DNA from: Desulfofustis sp964433645
GTDB taxonomy: Bacteria; Desulfobacterota; Desulfobulbia; Desulfobulbales; Desulfocapsaceae
Direction of reading: 5' to 3'
DNA: 44,892 nt
Assembly (NCBI GenBank): GCA_964433645.1
Contig: CAYSSK010000020.1
Span: 1 to 44,892 of the forward strand
In this document: positions 1 to 8,657 of the stretch, piece by piece
How the letters are laid out: each line of letters begins with the position of its first letter
Numbering within the stretch: the stretch's first letter is position 1
Translations under genes and position numbers: made by a program
Notes under the pieces: generated by a model
Database searches by the model: none
Told to the model about the DNA's origin: nothing
What the model saw: the letters and a program-made list of their open reading frames with translations, nothing else

Positions 1-17
1 CCGTCAAGGCAGACTCG

Positions 18-869
18 ATGAACCGGCGGCAACGACTTTACCTCGCCTTGGAAACCCCTTTGGTTCAACGGACCATTATCATCGTTATTCTCTTCAATGC
101 CCTGATCCTCGGATTGGAGACCGTTCCGGCACTCTTCAGTCGCTATGGCGAGCTGCTCATCCTGCTTGACCGGCTTTGTCTGGGAATTTTCGTTGTGGAG
201 CTCAGCCTGAGTATTGTTGCCATGGGCCCCGGCCGTTTCTTCCGTGATCCCTGGCGGGTTTTCGATTTTTTCGTGGTCGGCATAGCCCTGATTCCGGCGA
301 CAGGGACCTTTTCCATTCTGCGGAGCCTTCGGGTGCTGAGGGTTCTTCGCCTGGCGTCAGCCTCTCCGAGGATGCGGGCCGTGGTGTCGGCTCTGCTCTC
401 GGCTATTCCCGGACTTGGTTCCATCGGCGCCCTGCTTGTCATTCTTTTTTATGTTGCCGCGGTAATGACCACAAAGTTGTTTGGCCCGGTTTTCCCGGAA
501 TGGTTCGGTTCGATCGGCGCCTCGATGTATTCCCTCTTCCAGATAATGACCCTGGAAAGTTGGTCCATGGGAATTGTCCGCCCGATAATGGAGGAGTTTC
601 CTTATGCCTGGCTGTTTTTTGTGCCGTTTATCGTGACGGCGACGTTTACCATGCTCAATCTCTTTATTGCCGTGATCGTTGACGCCATGCAGAGTCAGGC
701 CGCGGCCGCCCAGGCCCGGCAGAAGCATGAGATAGAAGTGCTGGCCGAAGAAAAGGAAATGATCCTGCATCAGGAGATGGCGGGACTGCGGCGGGAGATC
801 AGGGAACTGAAAGAACTCTTCAGGGCCGATTCTTCCAGAAAACCCGGTGCCGAGAGCAATAAACCCTGA
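18..869 (+). CDS. Voltage-gated ion channel, NaChBac-like (likely sodium-selective)
   Basis: A 283-residue single-domain six-helix cation channel of the inner membrane, the size typical of bacterial NaV channels. Hydrophobic helices S1-S3 span about residues 18-95. The voltage sensor S4 (about 99-115) has arginines every third residue (R102, R105, R108, R111). The pore helix and filter at 178-182 read TLESW, the filter seen in sodium-selective NaChBac-type channels. S6 (about 200-224) is followed by a charged helix (about 230-270) expected to form the C-terminal tetrameric coiled coil of this family. The ATG at 18 keeps the short N-terminal amphipathic segment; upstream sequence is cut by the window edge, so promoter and start cannot be tested. 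It lies 270 bases before the Tad locus on the same strand and has no evident functional tie to it. Sodium selectivity is inferred from the filter. Confidence 0.93.
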   Translation: MNRRQRLYLALETPLVQRTIIIVILFNALILGLETVPALFSRYGELLILLDRLCLGIFVVELSLSIVAMGPGRFFRDPWRVFDFFVVGIALIPATGTFSILRSLRVLRVLRLASASPRMRAVVSALLSAIPGLGSIGALLVILFYVAAVMTTKLFGPVFPEWFGSIGASMYSLFQIMTLESWSMGIVRPIMEEFPYAWLFFVPFIVTATFTMLNLFIAVIVDAMQSQAAAAQARQKHEIEVLAEEKEMILHQEMAGLRREIRELKELFRADSSRKPGAESNKP

Positions 870-1062
870 TGTGCTTGATTGTGGTGCCGCCCTTTACTTA
901 CTTTTATTCAGGATTCTTGATTGAGGTTGGTGGGGCGCCAGTTGATTCCACTCTTCCTGATTTATGTAAAAAAACTTGAAAAGCGAGATTTGTTGGTGAT
1001 AGGCTGATTACTGAATTGTAATTGCATGGGTGAAGTCGGGTTTATTGGAACTATCGCTGATC

Positions 1063-1074
1063 GGCACATGTGCC
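1063..1074. promoter_or_regulatory. Perfect 12-bp palindrome upstream of the Flp pilin gene
   Basis: GGCACATGTGCC is a perfect inverted repeat ending 67 bases before the pilin start. It sits in the 272-base non-coding stretch (870-1141) that must hold the promoter for the Tad locus. A weak sigma-70-like pair (TTGAAA at 976, TAGGCT at 1000, 18-base spacer) lies upstream. The palindrome could be an operator, but a 12-bp palindrome can occur by chance and no second copy was noticed. Confidence 0.3.
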
Positions 1075-1141
1075 TCCGCTGTTTGCGGTTAAGTGGTTGA
1101 AACAAAGAAAAAGCAGAGATAACGAGGGAAAGGAGCCAGGT

Positions 1142-1408
1142 ATGAGATTGTTGCGTAACAAACGCGGACAGGGCATGACGGAATACATCATCATCGTCGC
1201 CCTGATCGCCATTGCTGCTATTGCCGCCTTTGCCTATTTCGGCAAGACCGTCAGGAATCAGACCGCCGCCATGAGCGAGTCGATCGCCGGAGATACGAAG
1301 GGGGCGGAAAGTGCCGTTGAGGCGGCGAAAACTTCTGCCGATGCCGCAAAGGATGAAGGGGCGGAAGATAGAAACCTGAAGACCTACGTCGAAGGCCAGG
1401 CGGAATAA
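1142..1408 (+). CDS. flp: Flp-family type IVb major pilin
   Basis: An 88-residue prepilin, the structural subunit of the Flp/Tad pilus. The leader MRLLRNKRG ends at Gly9. Processing after Gly9 would leave Q10 at +1 with Glu14 and Tyr15 at +5 and +6, the Flp hallmark recognised by the prepilin peptidase. A 20-residue hydrophobic stretch (about 16-35) follows, then an Ala/Glu/Lys-rich soluble tail. An in-frame extension begins at 1070, but AGGAG at 1131-1135 sits six bases before the ATG at 1142, and the short leader matches the family, so 1142 is chosen. It is the first gene of the Tad locus, as in many Tad operons. The tail is longer than in the shortest Flp pilins, which often end near 60 residues. 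Confidence 0.9.
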   Translation: MRLLRNKRGQGMTEYIIIVALIAIAAIAAFAYFGKTVRNQTAAMSESIAGDTKGAESAVEAAKTSADAAKDEGAEDRNLKTYVEGQAE

Positions 1409-1706
1409 TCGAAGCCCCGTCTGATCCTCGGTAGGATACCACGAGAGCGGCACCATGTGAAGCTGACCCGTTCTCGAGTTTTTCCCGTTCACCTTTAAAA
1501 GGCGAAGCGACCATGCCAGCGAGTGCTCGACGTGTGCCGTGGTGCTCGGCAGCGGATTGCGGATACGGCAACTGATGATCTGTAACATTGGCTTCTGCCG
1601 GAGGCTGGTCAGCCGAACATTGGCTTTTTTCGCTGTTATCGCGCCCCCGTCTGTTGTTTTTCCGACGCCGGAAATACGCGAGGGGTTAACCCGGTCTGCG
1701 GCGAAT
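1409..1706. other. Non-coding gap after the pilin gene
   Basis: About 300 bases without a convincing gene. Open frames exist on both strands, including a long minus-strand one from 1798 to 962, but their translations are Arg/Pro-rich, look like shadows and cross the pilin gene. No clear terminator hairpin was found, although Flp genes are often followed by one that uncouples high pilin expression from the rest of the operon. The reading frame of the next gene is open from 1539 but has no recognisable protein sequence before about 1810. Confidence 0.4.
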
Positions 1707-3440
1707 ATGTGGCCAACCGGGACTCTCCATGCGCCGCTGGCCGGCAGGGCAGGGATTCGACCGAACCGGAAACGGCCGGACGGGCCCGGCATCGGCATAC
1801 GAGCGAATCAGAGCGGGCAGGCAACCGTCCTTTTCCTGGTTTTCATCAGTATCATCCTGCTCTCCGTTGTATTTCTCTTCAAATCAGGCCGCCTTGTCAC
1901 CGAGAAAATGCAACTTCAGAACGGGGCGGACAGTGCTGCCTATTCCGCTTCGATGCTTGAAGCCCGGGCCATGAACTTCACCGCCTATACCAATCGGGCG
2001 ATGGTTGCAAATGAAGTGGCGATCGGCCAGATGGTCGGGTTACTCAGCTGGGCGGACGAAGTAACAGCCATCGGCGAGACCTTTGAGATTGTCGGAGACG
2101 TGCTGGACGCCACGGTGCTCCTGGCGGAGGCCGGCGCCGCCTTGAATGTTCTGGGAGCGGGACTGATCGAAGCAGGCGAAACGATGACCAGCGCCTTGCT
2201 TGTCATCGCCCCGGGCGTCATCAAGGGTATTTCCACCATCAACCAGGTCTATTCGGTCAGCCAGGAAACCTATCATCTGACAACCATGCTGCTGGTGGCC
2301 AACGGGGTGTTCCAAAGCCTGGAAGACAATGTTCCGGGTACGCCCGGCGGCTCGGTCATCGATCGACTCGTCAGCCCCGGTGAACAGGGCGCTCGTCTTT
2401 CACCGCTGGGGGTGATCGCCCTGGCCGGTCACATTCCGTCCTATTACTCCGGTTTCAGTAAACGTTTTGCGCTTGATGACCAAGACAATGATGAAGCTCA
2501 GGTGGCCGGAATGGGACGGCTGGCCGCAACGCTGCGCGAGGGACGCGATCAGTTCAGCAGTGGCGATACCACGCCGGTACGCGGTATCCGGAAGGACCGG
2601 GGCTGGGAAATGAAAGGGCATTTAAGCGTCGATGCGCTGGTTGTCAAAGCCGGCTTTTCCTTCGGTTTCGAGAGCAAGGGCGGTTCGGAGATCCGGTACA
2701 AGGACACGGCCTATGTCTGGTCCGCCGTCGATACCGCTGATTGGGTTGACGAAATTACCGTCCATGTCCGACTCCCCAAGAAACACACGTACCATATCCA
2801 CTTGCCGGACGTGCCCATGGGCGGCGGGGCATATCAGGCCAACGGCGGCAAGCAGCGATTATCGGCCGCCGATATGCCGACGAGCCTCAAGCGTTATGGT
2901 GAGCCGCCGGCCTATGGCGGTGCGGCCGAGCATACCGTCAGTTGGCTTGAGTCCGGGGTCAGGATCCTCGAAAATGAAGTGCCGGATAACCCGTATGCCA
3001 ATTTGCGCGGCTATCGCGATGTTGTCCCGGACCAGGAGAACGGCGAGTCTTTTGCTTTCGTCAGCCCTTTTTTTCTGGTGGGAGTCGTCAGGCCGATGGA
3101 CGATATCGAAAAACAGGGGCCAACGGTTGTCAGCCCGTTCGACCTCGAACGGGCGGACGAGCTGGATGGATCGTTGGCAGCCGTTGCCAAGGCCGAGGTT
3201 TACCACCGTCGACCTGATGATCTGCGCTATTTTCGCCGGGCGGACGGGAAAACGGAACGAGATAACCTGTTCAGCCCGTTCTGGCAGGCGCGCCTTGCCG
3301 AGACAAGCGATCTGGACCGCTTTCTCGGCTTGGTGCTGCAGCAGAAAATAATCTGGCTCCGGCACCAGGATACCGCCAAAGTACCGGGCTTCGACAAAGT
3401 ACTCAAGAAGCTGCACGAACTGTTGGAGAAACTATTGTGA
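1707..3440 (+). CDS. TadG-like Flp pilus assembly protein
   Basis: A large secreted or membrane-anchored pseudopilin-like protein of about 577 residues. Recognisable sequence begins with a class III-like N-terminus, RANQSGQATVLFLVF, followed by one transmembrane helix (about residues 40-58). Next comes the Gln-Asn-Gly-Ala-Asp-Ser-Ala-Ala segment typical of TadG/TadE-like assembly proteins. The remaining 500 residues are an extracytoplasmic domain with no family I recognise. The start is doubtful: ATG 1707 lacks a good ribosome site, ATG 1575 and the frame opening at 1539 are alternatives, and a non-ATG start close to the helix is possible. The stop overlaps the next gene's GTG start by four bases (GTGA), which points to translational coupling. 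The role in pilus assembly is inferred from domain type and position. Confidence 0.75.
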   Translation: MWPTGTLHAPLAGRAGIRPNRKRPDGPGIGIRANQSGQATVLFLVFISIILLSVVFLFKSGRLVTEKMQLQNGADSAAYSASMLEARAMNFTAYTNRAMVANEVAIGQMVGLLSWADEVTAIGETFEIVGDVLDATVLLAEAGAALNVLGAGLIEAGETMTSALLVIAPGVIKGISTINQVYSVSQETYHLTTMLLVANGVFQSLEDNVPGTPGGSVIDRLVSPGEQGARLSPLGVIALAGHIPSYYSGFSKRFALDDQDNDEAQVAGMGRLAATLREGRDQFSSGDTTPVRGIRKDRGWEMKGHLSVDALVVKAGFSFGFESKGGSEIRYKDTAYVWSAVDTADWVDEITVHVRLPKKHTYHIHLPDVPMGGGAYQANGGKQRLSAADMPTSLKRYGEPPAYGGAAEHTVSWLESGVRILENEVPDNPYANLRGYRDVVPDQENGESFAFVSPFFLVGVVRPMDDIEKQGPTVVSPFDLERADELDGSLAAVAKAEVYHRRPDDLRYFRRADGKTERDNLFSPFWQARLAETSDLDRFLGLVLQQKIIWLRHQDTAKVPGFDKVLKKLHELLEKLL

Positions 3441-4414
3441 GCGGCCACGGCCCGATAACGCTCGCCTGCACACCGCGCGGTCAGGCCGCCACCGAATGCG
3501 TCATCATCGCTTCGCTGGTGCTCGTGCCGCTCTTTCTGCTGATCCCGCTGCTGGGGAAATATATCGACATCAAACAGGCGGCGGTGCAACAAGCCCGTTT
3601 CGAGGCCTGGGAGTATACGGCCTGGTTCGATCGGAGCGAAGTGCTCATGCATGGCATCTCGAGCGATCAGCGTACCGGCCGCCGCGATTTCAGTGAAACG
3701 AGAGTGCGCGGTAACAATCTGTTCTTCAGCGACCCCACCGCCGCCGGCTACGGCAGCCCGGATGCAGAGCCGTTGCGGGCGCTGAATCCACTATGGGTAG
3801 ATCAGCGCGGCGACTCACTGTTTACCGGCGAGGCGCCGCATTTCGCCTCCGGGGCCATCATCGATTACAATAGCCCCGATCCCACATCCGGCTTGGTCGA
3901 GGGAGGGTTGGTTGATGACCTGCTGTCTCTGATCAATTGGGTGACCACAAAGTTCGGGAAGCTTCTGCACCTGCTCGGAGTCGACGGCCAGTTTGATGCG
4001 CTGAACACCAAAGGCTATTTTACCAGTTCCTTCACCGTCGATGTGCGCAATCCTTACCAAGTAGTTCCCGACCTGAGCCAATCGACGGTCAACGACCGGC
4101 CGCTTACGGTGCACGCCAAGGCGTCGGTGCTTGCCCGGGGGTGGAATGCCGGGTCGACGGCCAATGCTTCGTCGGAATCCAGGGGACTGGTAGTGACCGC
4201 ATTGCTCGAACCGGTTTCCAAAATCTTCAACGGGGTGATCGATGTGCTCCAGCGAGGGGTCAACATCGCCACTCATATCCTGCCGATTTCGATAACATTG
4301 CCACATGGTCCGCAATTCGGCCATGTGGAGGATGACCTGATACCCTATGAGCATGTGGAGGGCGATAAACGGACGGCCAAAAATTATGAAGGACTGTTTT
4401 ATTATGCCGAGTAG
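3437..4414 (+). CDS. TadE-like pseudopilin / Flp pilus assembly protein
   Basis: A 325-residue protein starting with GTG inside the previous stop codon. Its N-terminus holds a type IVb processing site: Gly15, then QAATEC, placing Glu20 at +5. A hydrophobic helix (about 22-40) and an extended helix rich in Gln/Ala/Arg (43-62) follow, the architecture of TadE-family pseudopilins that initiate or stabilise the Flp pilus. The long C-terminal part is an extracytoplasmic region without a recognised domain. The last 11 bases overlap the next gene. It is one of five proteins in this locus with a Gly-Gln processing site, and so is expected to be a substrate of the same prepilin peptidase. Confidence 0.78.
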   Translation: MSGHGPITLACTPRGQAATECVIIASLVLVPLFLLIPLLGKYIDIKQAAVQQARFEAWEYTAWFDRSEVLMHGISSDQRTGRRDFSETRVRGNNLFFSDPTAAGYGSPDAEPLRALNPLWVDQRGDSLFTGEAPHFASGAIIDYNSPDPTSGLVEGGLVDDLLSLINWVTTKFGKLLHLLGVDGQFDALNTKGYFTSSFTVDVRNPYQVVPDLSQSTVNDRPLTVHAKASVLARGWNAGSTANASSESRGLVVTALLEPVSKIFNGVIDVLQRGVNIATHILPISITLPHGPQFGHVEDDLIPYEHVEGDKRTAKNYEGLFYYAE

Positions 4415-5084
4415 CGCTCTGCTCAAGACGGCTGTCATCGTCACCTTGCCGTGGTTTGTGCTGATGTGCGGCCCGATGACGCAAGCGGCCAACCGGACTC
4501 ATCCGCCGGAGTGGCTGGATAGCAACCCGGTCAGCGACACGATGGTGGTCAACGGTTTGCCAACCGGCGCCCGGCATCTGGTCAGTCGACGCCCGGCAAC
4601 GGCGGTGCTCGACTATTTCCGTGATCTCTGGCAATGCGGGTCCGGAGAAGAGCGGTGCCGGCTTGCCGCACTTCCTCCGTGGCAGGTGCTGTCCCGCTTC
4701 GATGGCCGAAAGCTGGAGTATGTCCAGATCAGAGACAACGGCCTGGGGGCAACGGGCTATCTGGCCCAAAGCGAGACCGGCGGTCATCGGCGATCGTTTG
4801 GGGCAGATATCCCGGTGATGCAGGGGAGCCGGATCGTCCATGATGTGGAGACCGACGATCCGGGCAAGCAGGGACGGGTGCTGCAGGTGCGCAACGGTTA
4901 TTCGGTGACCAGCAACTCCAGCTATTATCAAAGCTACTTCATGGGCCGCAAGTGGAGCCAGCAGGTGGCTGAGGTCGGTGAGGACCGGGGTCTGCTGGTC
5001 TTTCACAAGGGCCGGGCTGAAGCCCATGTCGTGATGAGTCGGCAAGGCGGTACGACCTCCATCGTCATCAATTTCGTGCAGTGA
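4404..5084 (+). CDS. Exported protein of unknown function in the Tad locus
   Basis: A 226-residue protein I do not recognise. The chosen ATG at 4404 gives a standard signal peptide: Lys8, a hydrophobic core over about residues 9-22, and a likely cleavage near Thr-Gln-Ala-Ala. GAAGGA at 4388-4393 could serve as ribosome site; an in-frame ATG at 4347 would bury the signal peptide behind 19 polar residues. The mature part is about 195 residues, predicted periplasmic. It lacks further membrane spans and has two cysteines (in QCGSGEERC) that could form a disulfide. It overlaps the TadE-like gene by 11 bases and abuts the next gene, so it is almost certainly part of the pilus operon. A periplasmic pilus accessory role is inference from position only. 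Confidence 0.7.
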   Translation: MPSSALLKTAVIVTLPWFVLMCGPMTQAANRTHPPEWLDSNPVSDTMVVNGLPTGARHLVSRRPATAVLDYFRDLWQCGSGEERCRLAALPPWQVLSRFDGRKLEYVQIRDNGLGATGYLAQSETGGHRRSFGADIPVMQGSRIVHDVETDDPGKQGRVLQVRNGYSVTSNSSYYQSYFMGRKWSQQVAEVGEDRGLLVFHKGRAEAHVVMSRQGGTTSIVINFVQ

Positions 5085-5085
5085 G

Positions 5086-5463
5086 ATGGCACGGCTGTTT
5101 CGCTGCATAAACGGGCAATCGGTGATGCCGGATCAAAATGGACAATCAGCAGTCGAATATCTGATTGTTGTCGGGGCTCTGGTCACCTCGCTGATCGCCG
5201 CGCCGTCCATGTTCTCCACGGTGAGGACCATGATGCTCGACAAGTATCGAGGCTATTCGTTTGGCGTGGCAATCTCCGATCCGCCGAGCAGTGCTTTTGA
5301 CAAAGAAGTCGAGGAAAATGGTGATAAAGTAAAAAAGATCACGACCGCGCTGCATGATCTGGAGGAGTTCATCGAGCATCCTTCCTGGCCGGATCCGGAT
5401 ATGCCGGAGTGGCCGGGGAAGGAGGTTATTGAGGAGTTTGAACATCTACTGCATGATCTATAA
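5086..5463 (+). CDS. Second Flp-like small prepilin with an acidic C-terminal tail
   Basis: A 125-residue protein with a type IVb processing site after Gly19: QSAVEY places Glu24 and Tyr25 at +5 and +6, exactly as in Flp pilins. A hydrophobic segment spans about 26-40. Unlike a typical Flp pilin it continues for 85 more residues with a charged, strongly acidic tail (many Glu/Asp, with PDPDMPEWP near 104-112) predicted to be helical at the end. It starts one base after the preceding stop. It could be a minor pilin or a tip or initiator subunit; sequence alone does not decide. Confidence 0.75.
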   Translation: MARLFRCINGQSVMPDQNGQSAVEYLIVVGALVTSLIAAPSMFSTVRTMMLDKYRGYSFGVAISDPPSSAFDKEVEENGDKVKKITTALHDLEEFIEHPSWPDPDMPEWPGKEVIEEFEHLLHDL

Positions 5464-5486
5464 TACAGACGGCTACAGGATGAAAC

Positions 5487-7109
5487 ATGGGTGAAAAAGC
5501 AAAAGAGCAGGAAAAGAGGATGAGCCCCTGGGGGCTCTTTCTCGCGGCAACCTTGTTCGCCGTGCTTGCCGGCGTCGGAACATTGCTGTTCCTGCATGTC
5601 GAGGAAGAACGCCTGCGCCGGGAATTGTCTCCGAAGCCGAAGGAGATGACCGAGGTGGTGGTCGCCAACCGGGATTTGGAGCCGGGAGCCAAAATCACTA
5701 CCGAGACGATGGCCGTGCGTTCGGTGCCAAGCGAGTATGTCGGTGACGACGTGATCGTCTCTGGTCATTTCAACGCGGTCGCCGGCGCCGTGCTCACCAA
5801 GAAGCTGGGACAAGGCAAAATGCTCACCGAAGAGGTGATCGATCTCAAGATCCCCAAGGACTTTGCCGGAACCGTGCGGGAGGGGTTTCGCGCAATCACC
5901 ATCCAGGTGGATGAGATCAATTCCATATCGGAGTTGATCCGCCCCGGCAATCGGGTCGATCTCTATTCGCGCCTGCCGGAGGCGACCGATCCGTATAATA
6001 CCGGCGGTGGCGGGTTGATGGTCATTCCGGTATTGGAAGATGTTCTGGTCCTGGCTACCGGAAAAACCGGATTGCGCCCCAATGAAGACGAGTTTGTTCG
6101 GCTCGCCACCGAAGCGCCCCGTTACACCTACACGACACTGACCCTCGAGGTGAGCCCGAAGGATGCGGCATTGCTCAGCCTCGCCGAGGCTCGCGGTACG
6201 ATCATAGCAACGCTGAAAAACAAGGAGGACAACAGTGCTCCCGATTTCTCCCGCCTCGATATGACCGACCTGTTCGCCCATGCAAGCGCTCTGCGGCAGG
6301 CGGCTGAGAACAAGGTGCATAACCGGTCCGTGGACAACATTCACCGAGATGCGTCAGGCCGGCTGGTCACTCGCGACGGGGTGGTCGTTACCGATCCCAA
6401 CGTAACGCTGAACGACGACGGGTTGCTGGTCACCAAGGACGGCACGGTATTGAACGGCCGCGGGTTGACCGTTGATTCGGCAGGGCATATTCGCGACGCC
6501 AAAGGCAATGAGATCGATACCGCCAGCCTGGTGACCGGGAAAGACGGCAGCCTGGTCGACGCCAACGGCACCGTTGTTCCGTCTAACGGCTACCAAACGA
6601 CGAAGGGCGGTTTCCTGGTCGACAAGGACGGTCGAGTCATGACGCCGGACGGCCATGTGCTGAGCGGTGTCCATCTGAATCCCGACGGGACGGTGCGGAC
6701 GGCTGACGGTCAGGTGCTGACGGCTCACAATCTGTCCATTGACCCGGATGGCACGGTTCATCAAGTCACGATGCTTCCGGACGGTTCACCGCCGTCGGCA
6801 GACGATATTGTCACCGTCGATCCCGACGGCACGGTCCGCCGTCATGACGGCACGGTTATCGCCGGCGCCCATCTGGATGCGGACGGTCATGTCGTCGATG
6901 CAGACGGCAATCGGCTGCCCGTGGCAACCAGCCGGACCCTTGCAGGTATCACGGCGACTCGCGCCCCCGACGCCATTGCCGCGCTGACCGGGGCCGGAAC
7001 CGAAGCCGGGGCGTCAGCGGAAACGACGGACATCTATCAGGTCGAGTATATTATTGGCGGCGCCAGCGACGGAGCGGCTCGAACCTTTATGGTCAAAATC
7101 GGTGATTGA
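5487..7109 (+). CDS. cpaB: Flp pilus assembly protein CpaB/RcpC with inserted Asp-Gly repeat domain
   Basis: A 540-residue inner-membrane-anchored periplasmic protein, about twice the usual CpaB length. A transmembrane anchor (15-36) is followed by an SAF-type domain (about 55-118, with VANRDLEPGAKIT) and the RcpC/CpaB core (about 130-250). Residues about 285-475 then form a low-complexity repeat block built on DGxVxxxDGxV units (for example NPDGTVRTADGQVL and DPDGTVRRHDGTVI). After this the canonical CpaB tail (IYQVEYIIGG, 517-526) resumes, so the repeats look like an insertion into a normal CpaB. CpaB helps assemble or gate the outer-membrane secretin encoded next. The repeat pattern resembles short beta-hairpin or solenoid repeats and might bind calcium, which is speculation. 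It starts 24 bases after the preceding gene. Confidence 0.88.
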   Translation: MGEKAKEQEKRMSPWGLFLAATLFAVLAGVGTLLFLHVEEERLRRELSPKPKEMTEVVVANRDLEPGAKITTETMAVRSVPSEYVGDDVIVSGHFNAVAGAVLTKKLGQGKMLTEEVIDLKIPKDFAGTVREGFRAITIQVDEINSISELIRPGNRVDLYSRLPEATDPYNTGGGGLMVIPVLEDVLVLATGKTGLRPNEDEFVRLATEAPRYTYTTLTLEVSPKDAALLSLAEARGTIIATLKNKEDNSAPDFSRLDMTDLFAHASALRQAAENKVHNRSVDNIHRDASGRLVTRDGVVVTDPNVTLNDDGLLVTKDGTVLNGRGLTVDSAGHIRDAKGNEIDTASLVTGKDGSLVDANGTVVPSNGYQTTKGGFLVDKDGRVMTPDGHVLSGVHLNPDGTVRTADGQVLTAHNLSIDPDGTVHQVTMLPDGSPPSADDIVTVDPDGTVRRHDGTVIAGAHLDADGHVVDADGNRLPVATSRTLAGITATRAPDAIAALTGAGTEAGASAETTDIYQVEYIIGGASDGAARTFMVKIGD

Positions 7110-7137
7110 CGACGGTAACCCAGGTGCGGTCGGAACC

Positions 7138-8649
7138 ATGCGCAGCGAACCCATGACACGGAAAAAACTCATGACAACTCCTTCTTTGAAATATAATCAT
7201 GTTGCGGGCCTGGTCCTGCTGCTGGCGATGGTGTTGGGAGCCGGCGGCACCTGTACGGCCCGGGACACCATTGATCTCTATGTCGGCGAGATTGAGGTGA
7301 TGAAAATCGGGAAAGTCGACCGGGTTGCCATCGGTAATCCGAAGGTGGCGAGCAACACCATTCTTGCCAACGGTCAGGTGATTCTGATGGGGGACAGCTC
7401 GGGCGCCACCACCATGCATATCTGGCTCACCGACGGTCGGGAGATGGAATTCGACGTGTTGGTACGCGATCACCTGCAGCAAAGCAGTTACAACGATCTT
7501 GCTGTTCTGCTCAAAGAAATTCCCGGTGTGACCGTCAGCCGGGTCGGTGAGCAGATCGTCATCAAGGGGCAGGTGCGGTCTATCGATGCCGAACGGTTCG
7601 AGACGATTGTCAACCGGTTCTCCGGGGTGCTCGATCTGACCAGTCCCAAGAGCCGTCACGAAGAGATCGAAGCCCTGCTTTCCTCCGTTCCCGGAGTGAT
7701 CACCAAGCAGGTGGGTAATCATACGGTAATCAGCGGCGAGATAAGCAAGGAGTATGACGACTTGATCAACATCGTCCAGGAAAAATACCCGGATCTGTTG
7801 AATCTGACCCGTATCCAGGAGGCAGTGGCCGGGAAAATGGTCTATATGCAGGTCCGGATCATGGAAATGAAAAAAAGCGCCCAGGAAAAAATCGGTATCA
7901 ACTGGAGCAAGGCGTTGACCGGCCCAAGCTTCGAGTTCGGTGTCGAAGGCTCGCGCGGCGGCGCCACTATTCTCAACAGCGACAGCACATCCGGGGTGTT
8001 CAAGAAGATAGGGGCCGGCAATCTGACCACCAGCGCCGGATATTTTGGTATTGCCACCGGCTTGACCAGCGTTATCAATCTGCTGGAAGCCAGCGGCGAC
8101 ACGGTCGTGTTGGCCGAGCCCCGCCTCAGTACCCGGTCCGGCGGCAAAGCGTCGTTTCTTGCCGGTGGCGAGATCCCGATGCCGCTTATCTCGAGCATGG
8201 GTCAGACGACCATTGAGTTCAAGAAATATGGGATCGCGCTTGATATTGAACCGGTTGTTGACGATCGCGGAAATATCCTCGCCCATATCGAGACCGAGGT
8301 GAGCATGCCCGACCAGTCGGTTGCCGTTCAGGGCATTCCCGGCCTGCTCAGCCGCAAAACCAGCGCCGATATCAGCATGCGCGCCAAACAGACCCTGGTG
8401 ATTGCCGGGCTGCTCAATGAGAGGGCCCAGGACAGTTTCGACAATGTCAAATGGCTCGGTCAGCTGCCGGTTCTTGGACCGCTCTTTCGCAGCAAAGATT
8501 TTCAGAGCGAACGATCGGAACTGGTGATTTTCGTGACACCGCAGGTTTACGATGCATCGTCGCCGATCAACCGGGAGGGCACGGAAACGGCCGAGGCCAT
8601 TCGTCAACGGTACCGGGAAATCATCAAAGGCGGCGGGTTGCTGGAATAG
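7138..8649 (+). CDS. cpaC: Flp pilus secretin CpaC/RcpA
   Basis: A 503-residue outer-membrane secretin that forms the exit pore for the Flp pilus. A signal peptide (hydrophobic core about 22-36) is followed by the N-terminal pilus/secretin domain (about 43-110: IDLYVGEIEVMKI, ILANGQVILMG). Two short BON-like segments come next (about 120-160 and 175-215), then the secretin domain (about 235-472). Diagnostic stretches include VVLAEPRLSTRSG, FLAGGEIPMP, the long strand pair after FKKYGIALDIEPVV, and WLGQLPVLGPLFRSKDF just before the terminal ELVIFVTPQVYD. The ATG at 7138 avoids overlap with cpaB; ATGs at 7153 and 7171 are possible alternatives that still keep the signal peptide. It is placed between cpaB and the ATPase gene, as in other Tad loci. 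Confidence 0.93.
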   Translation: MRSEPMTRKKLMTTPSLKYNHVAGLVLLLAMVLGAGGTCTARDTIDLYVGEIEVMKIGKVDRVAIGNPKVASNTILANGQVILMGDSSGATTMHIWLTDGREMEFDVLVRDHLQQSSYNDLAVLLKEIPGVTVSRVGEQIVIKGQVRSIDAERFETIVNRFSGVLDLTSPKSRHEEIEALLSSVPGVITKQVGNHTVISGEISKEYDDLINIVQEKYPDLLNLTRIQEAVAGKMVYMQVRIMEMKKSAQEKIGINWSKALTGPSFEFGVEGSRGGATILNSDSTSGVFKKIGAGNLTTSAGYFGIATGLTSVINLLEASGDTVVLAEPRLSTRSGGKASFLAGGEIPMPLISSMGQTTIEFKKYGIALDIEPVVDDRGNILAHIETEVSMPDQSVAVQGIPGLLSRKTSADISMRAKQTLVIAGLLNERAQDSFDNVKWLGQLPVLGPLFRSKDFQSERSELVIFVTPQVYDASSPINREGTETAEAIRQRYREIIKGGGLLE

Positions 8650-8657
8650 GATTCGTC

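Noticed and set aside
962..1798. 278-residue minus-strand open frame over the pilin gene
   Set aside because: It is antisense to a clear Flp gene, its composition is shadow-like and it has no recognisable domain or ribosome site.
7093..8607. 504-residue minus-strand open frame
   Set aside because: It is antisense to the secretin gene and has no domain of its own.
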